From positions 1 to 19,576 of the forward strand of contig CAMIXP010000009.1 in the NCBI GenBank assembly GCA_946402785.1: a stretch of 19,576 bases of DNA. The letters run 5' to 3'. The position numbers were made by a program, and so were the translations under genes. The notes under the pieces were generated by a model, which was not told the DNA's origin, did no database searches, and saw only the letters and a program-made list of their open reading frames with translations. The stretch comes from an uncultured Caryophanales bacterium (GTDB taxonomy: Bacteria > Bacillota_I > Bacilli_A > RF39 > UBA660). Shown piece after piece: positions 15,484 through 19,576 of the stretch. Within the stretch, counting starts at the first letter, position 1; every line of letters starts with the position of its first letter.

Positions 15484-16756
15484 GTTAGTTGGACTAGAAA
15501 AAACACTTTATCATGAAACATTAAAAAATGGTTTAGAAATCTATCTATTACCATATGAAGATAAAACCAATTATTATATTAGTTACGCAACGAGATATGG
15601 AAGTGATGTATTATCCTTCAAGGATAGTGGAGAGTATACTCCTCCTTTAGGAGTTGCTCATTACTTAGAACATAAATTATTTGAAGAACCATCAGGAGAA
15701 GATCCATTCACTTTTTTTGCCAATAGTGGAAGTGATGGGAATGCATCTACTTCTTATGATAATACGCAATATATTTGTATGGGATCTAAGAATTTTAAAG
15801 AGAACTTAGAGTACCTTTTAAGATTTGTGAATAATCCTTATTTTACAGATGAAAATGTAGAAAAAGAAAAAGGAATCATCGCAGAAGAAATCAAAATGTA
15901 TAATGATCAACCAGATTATAAATTAGAAATGAAATTAAGAGAGAATCTTTATCATATTAGTCCAAGAAGATATGATATTGCTGGATCCATAGATGAAATT
16001 AAAAGAATCACAAAAGAAGACCTATATAAGTGTTATGAGGCATTTTATAAGCCAAATAACATGTTTGTATTAATCACAGGTAAATTCGATCCAGAAGAAG
16101 CTTTAAAGGTCATAAAAGATCAATTAGATCATAAGATAGAAGATGAGTTACCAACCATCATCAAAGTAAAAGAACCAAAGAGTGTCGTAAAAGAAGAAGA
16201 AACCATCAAAGAAACAATTGAAATACCAAAAATAGGGTATGGAATCAAAGTACCAAAGAGTACCATTCCTCTAGAAGAGGTAGAAAGAAATCTCTATATG
16301 AATATGTTCTCAACCATTCTTTTTGGAGCATCCTCTGAATTTAGAGAAAGAGTAAGAGAATCAAAAGTATTAAATGATCTCTATATCGATTGGGAAGAAG
16401 AAGAGAATTATTACACATTCTATTTACTCGCATCTACAACTTCTCCAGAAGAACTATTAGAAGAAATAGAATATGAATTCAGTCATATTTCGATTACAGA
16501 AAACAGCTTAGAAAGAATCAAAAAAGTATGGATTGCAAATGAAATCAAAATGATTGATAGTCCAGAAAAAGCGCAAAGCTATTTATTTGATGATTTAATT
16601 ACTTATAAGAAACCAATTCCGAATCGAATGGAAATCATCAAGAAAATGGATATCAAAACATTAGAAAAATTAGTAAAAGAAATAGACTTAAGTCATAGAA
16701 GTATTTTAAAAATGCTTCCAAAGAAATCAAAAAAAGAAAGAAATTATGATTCATAA
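15470..16756 (+). CDS. M16-family zinc peptidase YfmH
   Basis: This is the catalytic half of the pair: 428 aa with the inverted zinc motif HYLEH (residues 64-68; two His ligands and the catalytic Glu) and a distal Glu ligand in GIIAEEI near residue 140. The SGSDGNASTSYDNTQY segment after the zinc motif is typical of M16B enzymes. No signal peptide is present, so action in the cytosol on small proteins or peptides is likely. The ATG at 15470 is preferred over the GTG at 15461, because AAGGTGA (15458-15464) ends 5 nt before it and contains that GTG. The gene overlaps yfmF by 14 nt and ends the operon in a strong hairpin. In many Bacillota a YmfM-type gene and pgsA follow; here they do not. Confidence 0.92.
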   Translation: MKTIELVGLEKTLYHETLKNGLEIYLLPYEDKTNYYISYATRYGSDVLSFKDSGEYTPPLGVAHYLEHKLFEEPSGEDPFTFFANSGSDGNASTSYDNTQYICMGSKNFKENLEYLLRFVNNPYFTDENVEKEKGIIAEEIKMYNDQPDYKLEMKLRENLYHISPRRYDIAGSIDEIKRITKEDLYKCYEAFYKPNNMFVLITGKFDPEEALKVIKDQLDHKIEDELPTIIKVKEPKSVVKEEETIKETIEIPKIGYGIKVPKSTIPLEEVERNLYMNMFSTILFGASSEFRERVRESKVLNDLYIDWEEEENYYTFYLLASTTSPEELLEEIEYEFSHISITENSLERIKKVWIANEIKMIDSPEKAQSYLFDDLITYKKPIPNRMEIIKKMDIKTLEKLVKEIDLSHRSILKMLPKKSKKERNYDS

Positions 16757-16765
16757 TTTCTTTTT
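16737..16765 (+). terminator. Terminator overlapping the yfmH stop codon
   Basis: AAAGAAATTATG (16737-16748) pairs with CATAATTTCTTT (16752-16763) around a 3-nt loop, running into T residues. The stop codon lies in the 3' arm. Confidence 0.85.
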
Positions 16766-16779
16766 ATTGTATTTTATAT

Positions 16780-16785
16780 TATAAT
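16780..16785 (+). promoter_or_regulatory. -10 box upstream of the zinc-ribbon/LRR gene
   Basis: Consensus TATAAT 25 nt before the start codon. The hexamer 17 nt upstream (TTTCTT, 16757-16762) is a poor -35 and lies in the preceding terminator stem. Confidence 0.5.
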
Positions 16786-16810
16786 GGATATAGGCTAAGG
16801 AAGTGTGATT

Positions 16811-18577
16811 ATGAAACAGAAACAGAATTGGTTATATGGATTAATAATGGTTTTATTATTTCCATTATTCGTACGAGCAGAAAGTGATTTTACGGTATAT
16901 GATGCCTTTATGGTGGAATTATTTACTTCCATTCATGCCGCTGGTTTTATCATTCTTCCTATTTCAGAGTATTTAAAAGGAAAAGGGCAAGAAGTGAAAT
17001 TTTGGGGTCTCTTTTTGATGAGAGTACTTGTATTATTGATAATAACTCCTCTTTTTCCTTATATATGTTTTGTAGAAGTTGCCGCAATGTTTATTGTTCC
17101 AATCGTATTGAGTGGTAAAGGAGGAAATACAAATATGTCATTAGCAAATGCATTTACAGTAGAAAGTCCAAAAGGAATTTTAAAATGTTCAAAATGTGGT
17201 AGAGAAGCAGCTTATGGAAATAAGATTTGTCCACAATGTGGAGCAGAATTAAAAGATGCGAAATATTTATGTCCAACTTGCCATGCAGAAAATGTATCTA
17301 CCGCAAAATATTGTAGAGAATGTGGAGGAGTTTTAATGAGTGGAAGCGATAGTGTTGCATTAAACTCTGTTACTTGTCCTAAGTGTAAGACACCAATCTC
17401 TGATAAAGTTAAGTTTTGTAAGAACTGTGGGGCAAACGTTGAAAAACTAACTGCTACTTTAGATTCCCGTGCCAATGTAGGAACTCCAATTAAACGTGAT
17501 GCATTCGATCCTATTTTCTTTACAGGATCAGAAAGTGCCATTGTTCATAAGATGGTTGTAGCAGAAATCAATAAGAATCCAATGATAAAAGGAAAAACAT
17601 TACCATCAATTGAATTTAGAAAAATAATGTTAACATTAATCTATGTAGTTTTAACATTTGTAATTCTAACACTTTATGTTGCTTATCATACATATTTAGG
17701 AGTAGATTTATTAATCTTTGCTATTCTAACAGGAATCTTTATTTATATGACAAGAAAATATAGTGTTGCCAGTTATATTGAATCAGAAGTAAAGAAAAGA
17801 CCGGATGAAAAGATTAGTTATATTGCATCTAGCATTTTATCAGATGCATCCGCAAGTAAAGCACCAACGATTTTGATTCAAATCATTCTTTTCACCGCAC
17901 TAATTGTAAGTAGTTTTCTACTATATAGAGAACCACACTTAATTTATGAAAGACAAGCAGATGGATATCATGTAAGATACTATACATTTGGTTTAACCAA
18001 ATATGATAAAACAATTGTTGTTCCAGATAAAGTTCATGGAAAACCAGTTGTAGGAATTCGTGGAGATACCTTTAAAAATGTTTATACCGTACAAAAGATT
18101 GTTCTTCCAGATACGATTAAAGAAATTAGAGGAGGAGCATTCCAAGGATGTATCAGTTTAAAAGAAATTAATTTACCAACAGGAATTACAGAAATACATG
18201 GTAGTACTTTTGAAGGAGACTATAGCCTAGAAAGGATTGAAATTCCAACAGGAGTAACTAGAATTGGAGGATCTGCTTTTAGAGAATGTAGTTCCTTAAA
18301 AGAAGTAATCATTCCAGAAACCGTAACAGAAATTGGAAGTTCTGCTTTTAGAGGTACAGATATATCAAGCGTATGTATTTCCAAAGATGCTTTCGTAAAT
18401 GAAAGAGCCTTCAAAGAAACATATGCATCTATTACTTATTATGAAGATGGCTGCAAAGAGCCATATTATGATGACTATTCTTACAACAATGATTATTTCA
18501 ATAATAATTCTTTTGGTTCGGATGATAATACACTAAATACGGAAGAGGATTCGAGAGACTATGACTACGTCAACTAA
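16811..18577 (+). CDS. Membrane protein with three zinc ribbons and BspA-type leucine-rich repeats
   Basis: Function unknown. The 588-aa protein has a signal-like or membrane N-terminus (about 7-23, FVRAES possible cleavage), further hydrophobic segments (about 36-52 and 64-100), then three double-CxxC zinc ribbons: C126/C129/C140/C143, C154/C157/C168/C171 and C189/C192/C203/C206. Three more membrane segments follow (about 272-292, 297-314, 352-372). Four 23-residue LRR_5 (BspA-like) repeats occupy about 428-520, each with the pattern LxxIxxPxxVxxIxxxAFxxC. The end (550-588) is rich in Tyr, Asp and Asn. Zinc ribbons are usually cytosolic and BspA repeats extracellular, so the protein probably spans the membrane between them. 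AAGGAAG (16797-16803) fits the ATG at 16811, not the GTG at 16805. The downstream radical SAM gene overlaps by 17 nt. Confidence 0.85.
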   Translation: MKQKQNWLYGLIMVLLFPLFVRAESDFTVYDAFMVELFTSIHAAGFIILPISEYLKGKGQEVKFWGLFLMRVLVLLIITPLFPYICFVEVAAMFIVPIVLSGKGGNTNMSLANAFTVESPKGILKCSKCGREAAYGNKICPQCGAELKDAKYLCPTCHAENVSTAKYCRECGGVLMSGSDSVALNSVTCPKCKTPISDKVKFCKNCGANVEKLTATLDSRANVGTPIKRDAFDPIFFTGSESAIVHKMVVAEINKNPMIKGKTLPSIEFRKIMLTLIYVVLTFVILTLYVAYHTYLGVDLLIFAILTGIFIYMTRKYSVASYIESEVKKRPDEKISYIASSILSDASASKAPTILIQIILFTALIVSSFLLYREPHLIYERQADGYHVRYYTFGLTKYDKTIVVPDKVHGKPVVGIRGDTFKNVYTVQKIVLPDTIKEIRGGAFQGCISLKEINLPTGITEIHGSTFEGDYSLERIEIPTGVTRIGGSAFRECSSLKEVIIPETVTEIGSSAFRGTDISSVCISKDAFVNERAFKETYASITYYEDGCKEPYYDDYSYNNDYFNNNSFGSDDNTLNTEEDSRDYDYVN

Positions 18578-19576
18578 TTATCGTTTTATTCATTTATTAT
18601 ATGTACCAACCATGGCCTGTAATATGGCTTGTAAGTACTGTTATTTAGAAGACAATACCAAAGATGAATGGAATCAATTTGATGCATTAGAAACTCTTAC
18701 ATACGCAGTTAATAAAATGATGAAGAGTCATGTGATACCTTTTAATATTTCTCTTCATGGAGGAGAAGTAACAACTCTTTCTGAAAAAGATTTTGAAAAA
18801 GTAATTGCTTTTATTGCAAACTACTATGAAGAAAATAGAATGTTAATAGAATCCAATGGATTTACAGTATCACCACCTCATATCAAAACAAACCTTTATG
18901 ATATTAAAAAACATCTACCAACCATTGAAAAATATAATGTATCAATTAGTGGAAGCCTAGACTTACCATTAGAAAAACATGATGAATATCGTGTAACAAA
19001 AGGAAATCAAAAAACAAGAGAAACGATTCTAGAAAACATCAAGTTATTAGAAAAACTTCCAAATAAAAAGAAAGTATCCGCAACCATTTTTAAAGAACAT
19101 TTTGACTTAGATAAAATCGTAGAAGATATCAAGTATCTAGATCAAAATACATGCTTAGATATGAATGATTTTAATTTCATGATTGGTTTTGATTATAATT
19201 CGAATGGAATTTTACATCATATTACGGAGAAACAACAATTAGAACTATACAATCGTATGAAAAAAGAATTCACAGGAACCAATCTAGAAGAAGGATTCAA
19301 AAATGCATTCTTCGCAGAATTTGGTCCAGGATATTGTACAAACTGTGATAATTGTGGAGATAAATTCTTCTTACTAGAAAAGAATGGAGATATCTATTCT
19401 TGCGTAAGAGGCCAAAAAAACAAAGATTTCTATTATGGAAACATCTATCAAGATGAAGTAGAAGAAATCTTAGAAAAAGCACATCAAAAAATAGTAGAAG
19501 CTCATAATAAAAAACCATTTAATAAAGAGTGTGCTGAATGCAAATACTTGTATTTGTGTAAGACAGGATGTCCATT
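18561..19576 (+). CDS. Radical SAM/SPASM enzyme, 3' end outside window
   Basis: A radical SAM protein whose first 338 residues are visible; the frame is open to the right edge. The 4Fe-4S motif is C20-x3-C24-x2-C27 and GGE lies at 67-69 (SAM binding). A C-terminal auxiliary-cluster region has C259-x2-C262-x2-C265, C281, and the SPASM block C324-x2-C327-x5-C333-x3-C337, so up to two extra Fe-S clusters are expected. This is the architecture of peptide-modifying enzymes and of anaerobic sulfatase maturases, which alter side chains of ribosomal peptides or proteins. The ATG overlaps the LRR gene end by 17 nt; AAGAGGA (18543-18549) lies 11 nt before it. No small precursor peptide or sulfatase gene is visible in the window, so the substrate is unknown and could lie downstream or be the LRR protein. 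Confidence 0.92.
   Translation, partial: MTTSTNYRFIHLLYVPTMACNMACKYCYLEDNTKDEWNQFDALETLTYAVNKMMKSHVIPFNISLHGGEVTTLSEKDFEKVIAFIANYYEENRMLIESNGFTVSPPHIKTNLYDIKKHLPTIEKYNVSISGSLDLPLEKHDEYRVTKGNQKTRETILENIKLLEKLPNKKKVSATIFKEHFDLDKIVEDIKYLDQNTCLDMNDFNFMIGFDYNSNGILHHITEKQQLELYNRMKKEFTGTNLEEGFKNAFFAEFGPGYCTNCDNCGDKFFLLEKNGDIYSCVRGQKNKDFYYGNIYQDEVEEILEKAHQKIVEAHNKKPFNKECAECKYLYLCKTGCP

Noticed and set aside
19297..19518. - strand open frame of 73 codons near the right edge
   Set aside because: It is antisense to the radical SAM gene, whose Cys motifs and open frame to the edge are clear, and it has no recognisable product.

Overview
The window is low-GC DNA with dense genes, all on the + strand. It looks like a Bacillota chromosome segment: a class B-type sortase, a penicillin-binding protein, a YfmF/YfmH peptidase pair, zinc-type ribosomal protein L33 and strong AGGAGGTGAT-like ribosome binding sites. 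TAA, TAG and TGA all end genes (TGA ends the yfmF-like gene), so the standard bacterial code fits. An AT-rich gut Bacilli lineage (RF39-like or Erysipelotrichia-like) is my guess; nothing in the sequence proves it.

Layout. (1) Positions 1-2676: the 3' part of a class B PBP (5' end outside the window) and a sortase-like membrane protein with its own promoter. (2) Positions 2724-7790: a promoter-to-terminator cassette of three genes. They are a 117-aa helical WXG100-like protein, a 1422-aa highly repetitive protein with a glycine-zipper-like region and a C-terminal membrane segment, and a 108-aa DUF4176-type protein. A 97-aa single-membrane-pass protein with its own promoter follows. This is the accessory part of the window and resembles a type VII-secretion (LXG/WXG) substrate module without secretion machinery. 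(3) Positions 8177-11088: rpmG (not in the supplied ORF list because it is short), efp, and a two-gene operon of a GT4 glycolipid-type glycosyltransferase and an E2-like acyltransferase homologue. (4) Positions 11145-13426: the FtsK/SpoIIIE DNA translocase. (5) Positions 13433-16765: a deoD-yfmF-yfmH operon. (6) Positions 16780 to the end: a membrane protein with three zinc ribbons and BspA-type leucine-rich repeats, overlapping by 17 nt a radical SAM/SPASM enzyme that runs off the right edge.

Most genes end in a hairpin plus T-tract, and the stop codon often lies inside the hairpin. In several junctions the next promoter begins within or a few bases after that T-tract. Several genes have an in-frame NTG codon 6-9 nt before the real ATG. 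That NTG belongs to an extended Shine-Dalgarno sequence, so starts were moved downstream.

The most interesting material is the 2785-7757 cassette with its internal duplications, the sortase without a visible catalytic arginine, the E2-like protein with Glu in place of the catalytic His, an EF-hand-like loop in the PBP, and the coupled zinc-ribbon/LRR and radical SAM genes.
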